A stretch of 8,286 bases of DNA from Campylobacterota bacterium (GCA_022600655.1 JAHZJZ010000200.1:1-8286), one strand, 5' to 3'. Counted from the stretch's first letter, positions 1 to 5,952 are shown. The notes: a model not told the origin generated them from the sequence alone. Numbers and translations: made by a program.

Positions 1-180
1 AAAATCCAAGACCATAACCATATAGAGCTAACCTTTAATTATATGTTAGATTACTGTTTTGATGAAGAGATGTTACTTTTGTATAAAAAGTTGGCTCGAT
101 ACTATTATGAGATTAATCCTATGGGTACAGCAAACTATATTAACTATTATCGAGAGAGGTATGAAGATGAGGAGCAATAA
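1..180 (+). CDS. C-terminal end of an unrecognised protein (5' end outside window)
   Basis: Frame 1 is open from the left edge to a TAA at 178-180, giving 59 residues. The piece is rich in aromatic and acidic residues (LDYCFDEEMLLLYKKLARYYYEINP, then a Tyr/Asn-rich stretch ending YEDEEQ) and looks helical and soluble, with no membrane segment or signal. I do not recognise the family. The stop codon directly abuts the ATG of the RhuM-family gene, and that gene's GAGGAG ribosome site (169-174) lies inside this coding sequence. The two are therefore probably translated from one message and may have been acquired together. Coding status is supported by the tight junction and the protein-like composition. 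The function is unknown. Confidence 0.65.
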   Translation, partial: KIQDHNHIELTFNYMLDYCFDEEMLLLYKKLARYYYEINPMGTANYINYYRERYEDEEQ

Positions 181-1194
181 ATGAACTCTATAACCCCAAA
201 AGACGAACTAACAAACTTTCTACTCTATACCACACCAAACAGTGACATCAAAGTAGAAACATACATGCATAATGAGACAGTTTGGTTACCCCAAAAGGCT
301 ATTGCAGAGCTTTTTGGAGTGCAACGACCTGCAATTACGAAACATTTAAAAAATATTTTTGAGAGTGGTGAACTCGAAGAAGATTCAGTATGTTCCATTT
401 TGGAACATACTGCCGAAGATGGTAAAAAGTATCAAACTAAATATTATAATCTTGATGCAATCCTATCGGTTGGCTATCGTGTCAATTCACTAAAAGCAAC
501 ACAGTTTAGAATATGGGCAACTAAGATACTTAAAGAGTTTATCATCAAAGGTTTTGCTATGGATGATGAGCGAATGAAAAATGGTCGTTATTTTGGTAAA
601 GATTATTTTAAAGAACTGCTTGAGAGAGTTCGTTCTATTCGTACGAGTGAGAGACGAATTTATCAACAAATTACGGATATATTTGCAGAGTGTAGCAGTG
701 ATTATGATAATAAATCACCAGTTACAAAAGAGTTTTATGCCACGGTTCAAAACAGATTTCATTTTGCCATTACGGGGCAGACCTCAGCCGAAATAATCTA
801 TGAGAATGCAGATAGAACTAAACCCTTTATGGGGCTTCAAACTTGGAAAAATTCACCAGATGGAAGAGTTTTAAAATCAGATACCGTGATAGCAAAAAAT
901 TATCTAAGCCTTGAAGAGATAAAAGATTTGGAGAGTGCTATAAGTGGGTATTTTGATTATATTGAACGAATTATTAAAAATCATACGGTGTTAACTATGG
1001 AAAAACTGGCTAAATCAGTTAATAGATTTTTAGAGTTTAACGAGTATAGAGTATTAGAAAACAACGGAACTATATCAAGAAGTCAAGCAGAACAAAAAGC
1101 TTTTTCTGAATATGAAGCGTTTAATAAAATACAAAAAATAGAGTCTGATTTTGATAAAGAGATGAAAAAAATATTAAAACAAGGCAAAAAATAA
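181..1194 (+). CDS. rhuM: RhuM-family protein (virulence_RhuM domain, DNA-binding-like N-terminus)
   Basis: This 337-residue protein matches what I know of the RhuM family, named from a Salmonella pathogenicity-island gene and widespread in accessory regions, often beside restriction-modification genes. The biochemical role is not established. Residues about 24-125 carry the hallmark N-terminal part: a Val-Trp-Leu-Pro-Gln start, then a helix-turn-helix-like stretch (AIAELFGVQRPAITKHLKNI, 40-59), a YYNLDAILSVGYRVNS block (88-103) and FRIWATKILKEFIIKGF (109-125). The middle (about 185-222) has the FYATVQNRFHFAITGQTSAEII and KPFMGLQTW blocks typical of the family. The C-terminus (about 270-337) is charged and helical. 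The ATG at 181 is chosen because GAGGAG (169-174) lies six bases upstream. It abuts the preceding stop and ends one base before queE, so all three may be cotranscribed. There is no signal peptide. Family assignment is secure; function is open. Confidence 0.87.
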   Translation: MNSITPKDELTNFLLYTTPNSDIKVETYMHNETVWLPQKAIAELFGVQRPAITKHLKNIFESGELEEDSVCSILEHTAEDGKKYQTKYYNLDAILSVGYRVNSLKATQFRIWATKILKEFIIKGFAMDDERMKNGRYFGKDYFKELLERVRSIRTSERRIYQQITDIFAECSSDYDNKSPVTKEFYATVQNRFHFAITGQTSAEIIYENADRTKPFMGLQTWKNSPDGRVLKSDTVIAKNYLSLEEIKDLESAISGYFDYIERIIKNHTVLTMEKLAKSVNRFLEFNEYRVLENNGTISRSQAEQKAFSEYEAFNKIQKIESDFDKEMKKILKQGKK

Positions 1195-1195
1195 A

Positions 1196-1954
1196 ATGTT
1201 CTACCTAACCGAACAATTCTTCTCCATCCAAGGAGAAGGTAAATACGCAGGGACACCCTCATACTTCTTAAGAACAGGGGGGTGTAATCTCTCTTGTCCT
1301 GGGTTTGGGGCGAATTATGATGTGAATGGAGTGCAGAAGCTGGGGTGTGATACCTATTTTGCTGTAGATGGTCACTTTAGCTCTTCTTGGCAGAAAGTGG
1401 ATAACGCAAATGAATTGATTGAGCATTTAGAAAGTGAGTTTGAGACCATTGGGTATCTGCCTCATATGGTGATAACAGGGGGTGAGCCTCTGTTATATTA
1501 TAAAGATGAGACTTTTTATGCAGTGATTAGATGGTTAGTCGAGCAGGGTGTTAAGATTACTTTTGAGACCAATGGAACGGTAGAGATAGATTTTGAAGCT
1601 TATCCTATGTATAAGCAGACTATTTTTGCTTTATCTATTAAGTTGGCAAATTCGGGTGAGCCTAAATCTAAACGTATTAAACCTCAGGCTATAGCAAATA
1701 TGATAGAGAATGGTTATGATAGTTTCTTTAAATTTACGATAGATAAAGCATTAGTAGAGTCTACAGCGTTGGATGAGATTTTTGAAATTACTAAGCCTTT
1801 TGATAATCCTACTATCTATTGTATGCCAGTAGGTGAGAGTCGTGAGACTATTTGGCATAATGATAAAGCTGTGTTTGAGTTCTGTATGAAACATAATTTT
1901 AATTATAGTGATAGATTACATATTCGCGTTTTTGATACGACTCAAGGGGTATAA
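1196..1954 (+). CDS. queE: 7-carboxy-7-deazaguanine synthase QueE (radical SAM)
   Basis: QueE is a radical SAM enzyme that rearranges 6-carboxy-5,6,7,8-tetrahydropterin to 7-carboxy-7-deazaguanine in the route to preQ0 and queuosine. In this 252-residue cytoplasmic protein the N-terminus EQFFSIQGEGKYAGTPSYFLR (6-26) is the family hallmark. The cluster motif is unusual: Cys30 and Cys34 (CNLSC), then a 16-residue insert, then Cys51 in GCDT, so CX3CX16C rather than CX3CX2C. The position where the third Cys would normally sit is Phe37. Other motifs are the SAM-binding TGGEP (94-98) and ETNGT (124-128). A similar insertion is, from memory, typical of Campylobacterota QueE. The ATG follows the rhuM stop by one base. 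The only ribosome site is a weak AAGG at 1181-1184, 11 bases away, so translation may be coupled to rhuM. The partner queD lies two genes downstream. Confidence 0.93.
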   Translation: MFYLTEQFFSIQGEGKYAGTPSYFLRTGGCNLSCPGFGANYDVNGVQKLGCDTYFAVDGHFSSSWQKVDNANELIEHLESEFETIGYLPHMVITGGEPLLYYKDETFYAVIRWLVEQGVKITFETNGTVEIDFEAYPMYKQTIFALSIKLANSGEPKSKRIKPQAIANMIENGYDSFFKFTIDKALVESTALDEIFEITKPFDNPTIYCMPVGESRETIWHNDKAVFEFCMKHNFNYSDRLHIRVFDTTQGV

Positions 1955-1959
1955 AGAGT

Positions 1960-1976
1960 TTTAGATACAATATCAT
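1960..1976 (+). promoter_or_regulatory. Possible -10 region ahead of the thioredoxin-fold gene
   Basis: The 51-base gap after queE contains TACAAT (1966-1971) in an AT-rich stretch, about 35 bases before the next ATG. No convincing -35 is visible, which is common in Campylobacterota. This is weak support. The gene could equally be read through from queE, since no terminator is seen between them. Confidence 0.3.
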
Positions 1977-2005
1977 AACAGACAGTAGAAAAAAGGGGTA
2001 CTTTC

Positions 2006-2449
2006 ATGTTGTTCAAAAAATTTCTTTTAATTTTTATGGTTTTTCTAACAGCTTTTACTTATGCTAATGAGGATTTAAATACTACTACTGAGGTAGAAAA
2101 CAAGATTACACTTCTATATATTGATGATGTGGGGTGTAAATATTGTAGGGAACTTGACCTGCTTATGGAAAATGAAGAACCTGCTAAACTGCTAAATAAA
2201 CATTTTGTTATCAAACGGATGATGCTTAATGAAGATTTAGAGTTACCTGAGGGGTTACCTGAACCTTTTGGAAGTCCGACAATTTACTTTTTAGATGTTA
2301 AAGATAAAGCACTCGTCGAACCTATGAGAGGAGAGAAGAGTGAAGAGGAGTTAATATGGTTTTTAGAAGAGGCTGTTTTGGAAAATGAGAAATTATTTCC
2401 GAAAAAAGAGAAGAGTTTTTGGGGTTCATGGTTATCAGAAGAGGAATAA
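2006..2449 (+). CDS. Periplasmic thioredoxin-fold protein, CKYC active site
   Basis: This 147-residue protein begins with a Sec signal peptide: Lys4-Lys5, a hydrophobic core (LLIFMVFLTAF) and a likely cut after Thr-Tyr-Ala (18-20). The mature part has beta strand ITLLYID, then GCKYC with Cys44 and Cys47, the CxxC redox pair of thioredoxin-like domains (Thioredoxin_2/Thioredoxin_7 or SoxW-like group). Ser90-Pro91-Thr92 before the strand IYFLDV is the expected cis-proline loop. The acidic C-terminus follows a short helix (EEELIWFLEEAV). It should act as a thiol-disulfide reductase or isomerase in the periplasm; the substrate is unknown. AAGGGG at 1993-1998, seven bases ahead of the ATG, supports the start. 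It lies between queE and queD with no evident metabolic link to them. The downstream cytochrome needs reduced haem-binding cysteines, but a role in cytochrome maturation would be speculation. Confidence 0.8.
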   Translation: MLFKKFLLIFMVFLTAFTYANEDLNTTTEVENKITLLYIDDVGCKYCRELDLLMENEEPAKLLNKHFVIKRMMLNEDLELPEGLPEPFGSPTIYFLDVKDKALVEPMRGEKSEEELIWFLEEAVLENEKLFPKKEKSFWGSWLSEEE

Positions 2450-2454
2450 TCTCA

Positions 2455-2478
2455 ATATTAAGCTTAGCCGTATATAAT
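2455..2478 (+). promoter_or_regulatory. Promoter for the Sel1-repeat gene and queD
   Basis: TATAAT at 2473-2478 lies in the 59-base gap between the thioredoxin-fold gene and the Sel1-repeat gene, within an AT-rich run. Transcription would start near 2485, leaving a leader of about 24 bases that contains the AAAGG ribosome site at 2495-2499. The -35 region is poor, as is usual in this phylum. It suggests that the Sel1-repeat gene and queD can be transcribed independently of queE. Confidence 0.5.
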
Positions 2479-2508
2479 CCGAAAAACGAGTAACAAAGGT
2501 ATTTTATT

Positions 2509-3207
2509 ATGGCTAATGAAGCACTTAAAGCAGAAGCACTGGAACTTTTTAATGCTAAATCTTATGAGAAAGCATTGGAGCTTTATCACTATCTAGCAGG
2601 GCAAGGTGATTTGGCATCACTGGCTACAGTAGGGTATTTTTATCATAATGGTCTTGGCGTTGCACAAGACTATATCAAAGCCATAGAGTATTATCAAAAA
2701 GCCTCTAATGCAGGTGAACACTCCTCTTCTTATAATCTTGGACTACTTTACTTTCGGGGACTAGGTGTCGAAAAAGATAGCCAAAAAGCCCATGAATACT
2801 ACTTGAAAGCTGCTGTTAAAGGTATGCCTCAAGCTCAGTTTGACGTGGCACTGATGTTTGAAAATGGTGAGGGGTGTAGGCAGAACTATTCGGAAGCGGC
2901 ATTTTGGTATGAAGAGGCAGCTAAACGAGGGAATGCAGAAGCCTTTAACAACTTAGGAGCGCTGTTTAAAGAGGGTAGAGGGGTTGAACAAGATGATAAA
3001 AAAGCCTATATACTTTTTAAACAAGCAGCGATGAAAAACTCACCTCAAGGACAATTTAATCTCGGAGCGATGTATGATCAGGGTCTAGGGTGTGAAGCCA
3101 ATCAAGAAAAAGCCATAGAGTGGTGTCGTAAAGCATCATTTCAAGGGCATCAAAAGGCTAAAGATATTATGAGTCGTATGCAACAAAATGGGCAGATTGT
3201 ATTTTAA
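2509..3207 (+). CDS. Sel1-like repeat (SLR) protein, cytoplasmic
   Basis: This 232-residue protein is built of tandem 36-residue Sel1-like repeats, the TPR relatives that form helix pairs and act as protein-binding scaffolds. A first, TPR-like helix pair spans about residues 5-32. Five repeats follow at about 34-69, 70-105, 106-141, 142-177 and 178-213, each with the G-Y/L-x-Y/F-x-x-G-x-G-V/C core and a KA-x-x-(Y/F/W) second helix. Examples are YFYHNGLGVAQDYIKAIEYY and AMYDQGLGCEANQEKAIEWC. The repeats resemble those of Helicobacter Hcp proteins, but there is no signal peptide and only three cysteines, so it is not a secreted disulfide-linked Hcp. The ATG is preceded by AAAGG (2495-2499). Its TAA is part of the ribosome site of queD, so the two are translationally linked. 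The binding partner cannot be told from sequence. Confidence 0.87.
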   Translation: MANEALKAEALELFNAKSYEKALELYHYLAGQGDLASLATVGYFYHNGLGVAQDYIKAIEYYQKASNAGEHSSSYNLGLLYFRGLGVEKDSQKAHEYYLKAAVKGMPQAQFDVALMFENGEGCRQNYSEAAFWYEEAAKRGNAEAFNNLGALFKEGRGVEQDDKKAYILFKQAAMKNSPQGQFNLGAMYDQGLGCEANQEKAIEWCRKASFQGHQKAKDIMSRMQQNGQIVF

Positions 3208-3217
3208 GGAGTCCAAA

Positions 3218-3799
3218 ATGATAATCCGAAAACTGTTTAAATTTGAAAATGCTCATATTGTCCGAAATTGTAGCACCACACGTTGTAGTGAAAATATTCA
3301 TGGACACTCTTATAAAGTAGAGGTTCTTTTAGAGTCAAACTATCTCGATAATGGTCAGATGGTTTATGACTTTGGATTAACCAAACGATATATCAAAGAG
3401 CTTATTGATGGATTTGACCATGCCATTACTCTCTGGTCAGATGATGATAGTGAGTATATAAAAGATATGAAAAAACACTCATCAAGATGGATTGAACTTC
3501 CTGTGAGTCCCTCTGCTGAACAGTTCTCTAGGGTTATATTTTTACTGGTCGAACGGGTTTTAGCGTGTACAGGTATGGTTAATGGTGAACGAGAAGTTAA
3601 GCTTCATAGTATCATTGTTCATGAGACTGAAACAGGGTATGCTCAAGGTTTTAAAGAAGATGCCTATAGTGAATTAATGGGACGAATAGAGCTTGAAGAT
3701 ATACGTTTTTCCAAGCAGGTACAAAGTGAGTGGAGTGACAGTAAACTTTGGTCTAAACTTCTAAATAAAACATCAATGGTTAATCCTAAAAAAATCTAA
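3218..3799 (+). CDS. queD: 6-carboxy-5,6,7,8-tetrahydropterin synthase QueD
   Basis: QueD converts 7,8-dihydroneopterin triphosphate to 6-carboxytetrahydropterin, the substrate of QueE. From the start at 3218 the protein has 193 residues. The zinc ligands are His13 (FENAH), His28 and His30 (IHGH), with Cys18 and Cys23 just before them; Cys23 is the likely catalytic thiol. Asp67-His68 (FDHAI) and Glu136 (VHETETGYA) match the catalytic Asp/His and the pterin-anchoring Glu of the 6-pyruvoyltetrahydropterin synthase fold. It is longer than the roughly 120-residue E. coli enzyme because of an insert at about 73-95 and a C-terminal tail from about 160. The ATG at 3218 is chosen over 3188 because TAAGGAG (3205-3211) lies six bases upstream and homologues start near MIIRKLFKFENAH. 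The upstream ATG would add ten residues that read the end of the Sel1 gene in another frame. Confidence 0.93.
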   Translation: MIIRKLFKFENAHIVRNCSTTRCSENIHGHSYKVEVLLESNYLDNGQMVYDFGLTKRYIKELIDGFDHAITLWSDDDSEYIKDMKKHSSRWIELPVSPSAEQFSRVIFLLVERVLACTGMVNGEREVKLHSIIVHETETGYAQGFKEDAYSELMGRIELEDIRFSKQVQSEWSDSKLWSKLLNKTSMVNPKKI

Positions 3800-3804
3800 A
3801 AAAG

Positions 3805-3818
3805 TTGATTGTAATCAA
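3805..3818. promoter_or_regulatory. Perfect FNR/CRP-type palindrome upstream of the cytochrome gene
   Basis: TTGAT-TGTA-ATCAA matches the classical FNR consensus TTGAT-N4-ATCAA at every defined base. It lies six bases after the queD stop and is centred at 3811.5, about 48 bases before the expected transcription start of the cytochrome lipoprotein. That spacing is not the standard -41.5 or -61.5 of E. coli activators, so activation, repression or a different start site are all possible. A Crp/Fnr-family regulator is inferred. Confidence 0.45.
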
Positions 3819-3829
3819 GGCTTTAGGTA

Positions 3830-3853
3830 AATAAATAAAAAATATAGTATAAT
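3830..3853 (+). promoter_or_regulatory. Promoter of the cytochrome lipoprotein gene
   Basis: TATAAT at 3848-3853 follows a long A/T run (AAATAAATAAAAAATATAG) of the kind seen upstream of -10 boxes in Campylobacterota. Transcription would begin near 3860, giving a leader of about 30 bases with the ribosome site AAGGA at 3880-3884. No good -35 is present. Confidence 0.55.
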
Positions 3854-3889
3854 CGCAAGATAAACTTATATACAACATAAAGGAAAATT

Positions 3890-4669
3890 ATGACAAAATT
3901 GACAGTATTATCTGTAGTAGCAGCATCTTTATTATTAGTAGGATGTGGGGAAGAAGTTAAAGAAACAGCAAAAGCAGCAACAGAGACTGTAGCTGAGAAA
4001 ACATCTGCCGCAGTAGATACAACAAAAGAGGCTGCAAGTGCAGTTGCTGAAAAGACAACTGAAGTTGCAACTGATGCAGTGGACGCGACTAAAGAAGCAG
4101 CTTCAACTGTAGCTGAGAAGACGACTGAAGTAGCAACAGATGCTAAAGACGCAGTAGTTGAGAAAACATCTGCCGCAGTAGATACAACAAAAGAAGCGGC
4201 ATCAGCAGTAGCAGAGAAAACAGCTGAGGTAGCAACAGATGCTAAAGATGCAGTAGTTGAGACAGCAGGTGATGCAGTAGACGCGACTAAAGAAGCAGCA
4301 ACAGCAGCAGTAGAGAAGACAGCAGAAGTAGCAACGGATGCTAAAGAAGCTGTAGTTGAAACAGCAGCAGCGACAACAGATGCAGCAGCTGAAAAAGTTG
4401 AAGAATCTAAAGAAGCCGTAGCTGAAAAAGTAGCAGCTCCAGCAGTAGATTTAGCAGCATGTGCCGCATGTCACGGTACAGACTTTGAGAAAGTTGCTAT
4501 GGGTGTTTCTAAAGTTGTTAAAGATATGAGTAAAGAAGATATTGCTACAGCACTTAAAGGATATCAAGATGGTTCTTATGGTGGTAACATGAAAGCGCTT
4601 ATGAAAGGTCAAGTAGCTGGTTGGGATGCTGCGAAGATTGAAGCTGTTTCAGCTCAAATCGCAAAATAG
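3890..4669 (+). CDS. Lipoprotein with long 11-residue-repeat helix and C-terminal cytochrome c553-like domain
   Basis: This 259-residue protein has three parts. Residues 1-19 form a lipoprotein signal with lipobox LVGC, the lipidated residue being Cys19. Residues 24 to about 184 form an Ala/Glu/Lys/Thr/Val/Asp segment in an unbroken 11-residue register. Successive units begin at 35, 46, 57, 68, 79, 90, 101, 112, 123, 134, 145, 156, 167 and 178; examples are KEAASAVAEKT, TEVATDAKDAV and VEKTSAAVDTT. This resembles hendecad coiled coils and LEA-type helices. Residues 187-259 form a class I c-type cytochrome domain with haem site Cys191-Ala-Ala-Cys194-His195. It also has GYQDGSYGG and Met238 in KALMKG, aligning with the axial Met of Desulfovibrio-type c553 (KAVM). 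It should be a lipid-anchored periplasmic electron carrier whose haem sits on a long stalk; a straight helix of about 160 residues would be roughly 24 nm. Redox partners are unknown. It appears monocistronic, between its own promoter and a convergent gap. Confidence 0.85.
   Translation: MTKLTVLSVVAASLLLVGCGEEVKETAKAATETVAEKTSAAVDTTKEAASAVAEKTTEVATDAVDATKEAASTVAEKTTEVATDAKDAVVEKTSAAVDTTKEAASAVAEKTAEVATDAKDAVVETAGDAVDATKEAATAAVEKTAEVATDAKEAVVETAAATTDAAAEKVEESKEAVAEKVAAPAVDLAACAACHGTDFEKVAMGVSKVVKDMSKEDIATALKGYQDGSYGGNMKALMKGQVAGWDAAKIEAVSAQIAK
3994..4194 (+). repeat. Direct repeat, two identical 36-base copies 165 bases apart, in the stalk coding region
   Basis: Bases 3994-4029 and 4159-4194 are identical. 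They encode the same EKTSAAVDTTKE stretch, 55 residues (five 11-residue units) apart. A second near-identical pair at 4073-4101 and 4271-4299 differs at one base and is offset by 198 bases (six units). Offsets that are multiples of 33 bases, with synonymous sites preserved, point to recent duplication of 33-base units inside the gene. Confidence 0.85.
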
Positions 4670-4671
4670 TT

Positions 4672-4688
4672 AGAGAGACTTTATCTCT
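4672..4688 (+). terminator. Weak hairpin with U-rich tail after the cytochrome gene
   Basis: AGAGA (4672-4676) pairs with TCTCT (4684-4688) across a seven-base loop, two bases after the TAG stop, and is followed by TTAATTT. The five-bp stem is low in G+C, so this is at best a weak intrinsic terminator. Confidence 0.3.
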
Positions 4689-4696
4689 TTAATTTC

Positions 4697-4714
4697 GTGG
4701 GCAGGAATGCCCAC
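4697..4714. terminator. Palindromic hairpin between convergent genes
   Basis: GTGGGC (4697-4702) and GCCCAC (4709-4714) form a perfect six-bp G+C-rich stem with the loop AGGAAT. It lies eight bases from the moeA stop, in the 52-base gap where the cytochrome gene and moeA converge. It lacks a clean U-run on either strand, so it may be a bidirectional transcription barrier or one copy of a dispersed REP-like palindrome. Confidence 0.4.
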
Positions 4715-4721
4715 ACTACCT

Positions 4722-5936
4722 CTACTTAATAAAAAAATCTCTCTTTTTATCACTCTGTAAATCTATTTTAATTGGTATCATTTTAACCTCTTGACCTTTC
4801 TCTAAGTGACTAATATTTGGTGTAGTGACTATCATACCGTCAGCTTTTTCTAAAGGTGAAACCATCCCTGGTTTTTGGTTATCAAGTGGTTCAAAAGAGT
4901 CTCCATCCCATCCTCCTAAAATAACAGCATATTTTCCAGCTTTAAAGGTGTATGGATTTTTCATTTTGCTTGTAACAAGTGGATGATAAAAACTTTTAGT
5001 TCCTGAGAGTTTCAGAATAGCAACTTTAACAAACATCTCAAAATTTACCATTGCTGCTAAAGGGTTTCCTGGAAGGTTAATTACAAAACATCTGCCTAGT
5101 TTTCCAAAGGTGGTAGGTTTTCCTGGCTTAATATTGACTTTTGAAAATAGTGTCTCCATACCAAGTTCACTAAAGGCTTGTATGGTAAAGTCTTTATCGC
5201 CTACAGAAACCCCTCCTGAGGTTAAAATAAGATCCGCATCCATAGCATGGTTAACTGCCTCTTTAAGACCCTCAAGCGTATCTCCTGAACTAGAGATATA
5301 GCTTACATCACACCCTAACTCTTTGGCTCTAGCATAAAACATAGGGGCGTTAGAGTTGTATAGCTGATGGGGTTCTATCTTTTCATAGTGTGCTTTTAGC
5401 TCTTCACCTGTACTAAAGATAACCACCTTTGGTTTTCTAAAGACTTCAATATGGGTAATACCTTGTGAGGAGAGTAGGGCTAAAGAGTAGGCGGTAATTT
5501 TTTCATTGGCATCAAGAAAGGTTTTTCCACTTTTAATATCTTCACCTTTCCAACGTATCATGGCATTGGGTCTAATATTGCTAGGAAGTGTAATCCCCTT
5601 AGGCGTACTCTGCACATCTTCAATAGGAACAATGGCTTCACACCCATTAGGTGTTGGGGCTCCTGTCATGATTTTTACGGCTTCATTTTCACTAAAACTC
5701 TCTTCAGGACTGTCTCCAGCATAGGTAATCTCCTTTACGCTTACTTCTTTACCAGCATCTGCAATCTTAACAGCATACCCATCCATTGCAGAGTTATCAA
5801 AACGTGGTAAATCAAATGAGGCTTTATAAGATTTGGCAGATACAGAACCTATGCTCTCCTCAATAGGAATAATATGTGTGCTTTTTTGCGTAACTGCAGT
5901 GTAAATAATATCTAGTGCTTCATCAATAGTAACCAT
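4722..5936 (-). CDS. moeA: Molybdopterin molybdenumtransferase MoeA
   Basis: MoeA inserts molybdate into adenylylated molybdopterin, the last common step of molybdenum cofactor synthesis, in the cytoplasm. The protein has 404 residues, the usual family length of about 400. Motifs in order are DLPRFDNSAMDGYA (42-55), MTGAPTP (90-96), the VVIFSTGEEL nucleotide-fold start (171-180), SGGVSVGDKDF (240-250), KPGKPTTFGK (270-279) and NLPGNPLAA (287-295). A C-terminal beta-barrel domain (about 320-395) follows. All the expected MoeA signature residues are present, so it should be active. Its start is supported by AAGG (complement of 5944-5947), seven bases upstream of the ATG. It is divergent from the membrane-protein/rsmE pair and convergent with the cytochrome gene, so it is probably a single-gene transcript. 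Many Campylobacterota carry more than one MoeA paralogue; which one this is cannot be told here. Confidence 0.94.
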   Translation of the reverse strand: MVTIDEALDIIYTAVTQKSTHIIPIEESIGSVSAKSYKASFDLPRFDNSAMDGYAVKIADAGKEVSVKEITYAGDSPEESFSENEAVKIMTGAPTPNGCEAIVPIEDVQSTPKGITLPSNIRPNAMIRWKGEDIKSGKTFLDANEKITAYSLALLSSQGITHIEVFRKPKVVIFSTGEELKAHYEKIEPHQLYNSNAPMFYARAKELGCDVSYISSSGDTLEGLKEAVNHAMDADLILTSGGVSVGDKDFTIQAFSELGMETLFSKVNIKPGKPTTFGKLGRCFVINLPGNPLAAMVNFEMFVKVAILKLSGTKSFYHPLVTSKMKNPYTFKAGKYAVILGGWDGDSFEPLDNQKPGMVSPLEKADGMIVTTPNISHLEKGQEVKMIPIKIDLQSDKKRDFFIK

Positions 5937-5952
5937 AAATTAACCTTAATTA

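Noticed and set aside
581..796. Extra small + strand frame inside rhuM
   Set aside because: Shadow of the RhuM coding frame with no ribosome site and no recognisable protein features. The same applies to frames opposite moeA (5110-5301, 5506-5724), opposite the membrane protein (6253-6459) and opposite the ATPase (7216-7479, 7913-8230).
1955..2005. preQ1 riboswitch near the queuosine genes
   Set aside because: Neither this gap nor the leaders of queE or queD shows the stem-loop with A-rich tail; the queE and queD starts have almost no untranslated leader.
3188..3217. Upstream ATG giving a 203-residue QueD
   Set aside because: It has no ribosome site and adds ten non-homologous residues overlapping the Sel1 gene; TAAGGAG fits the ATG at 3218.
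3994..4299. CRISPR-like or tandem non-coding repeat
   Set aside because: The repeats are in frame within one coding sequence, with 33-base units and no unique spacers.
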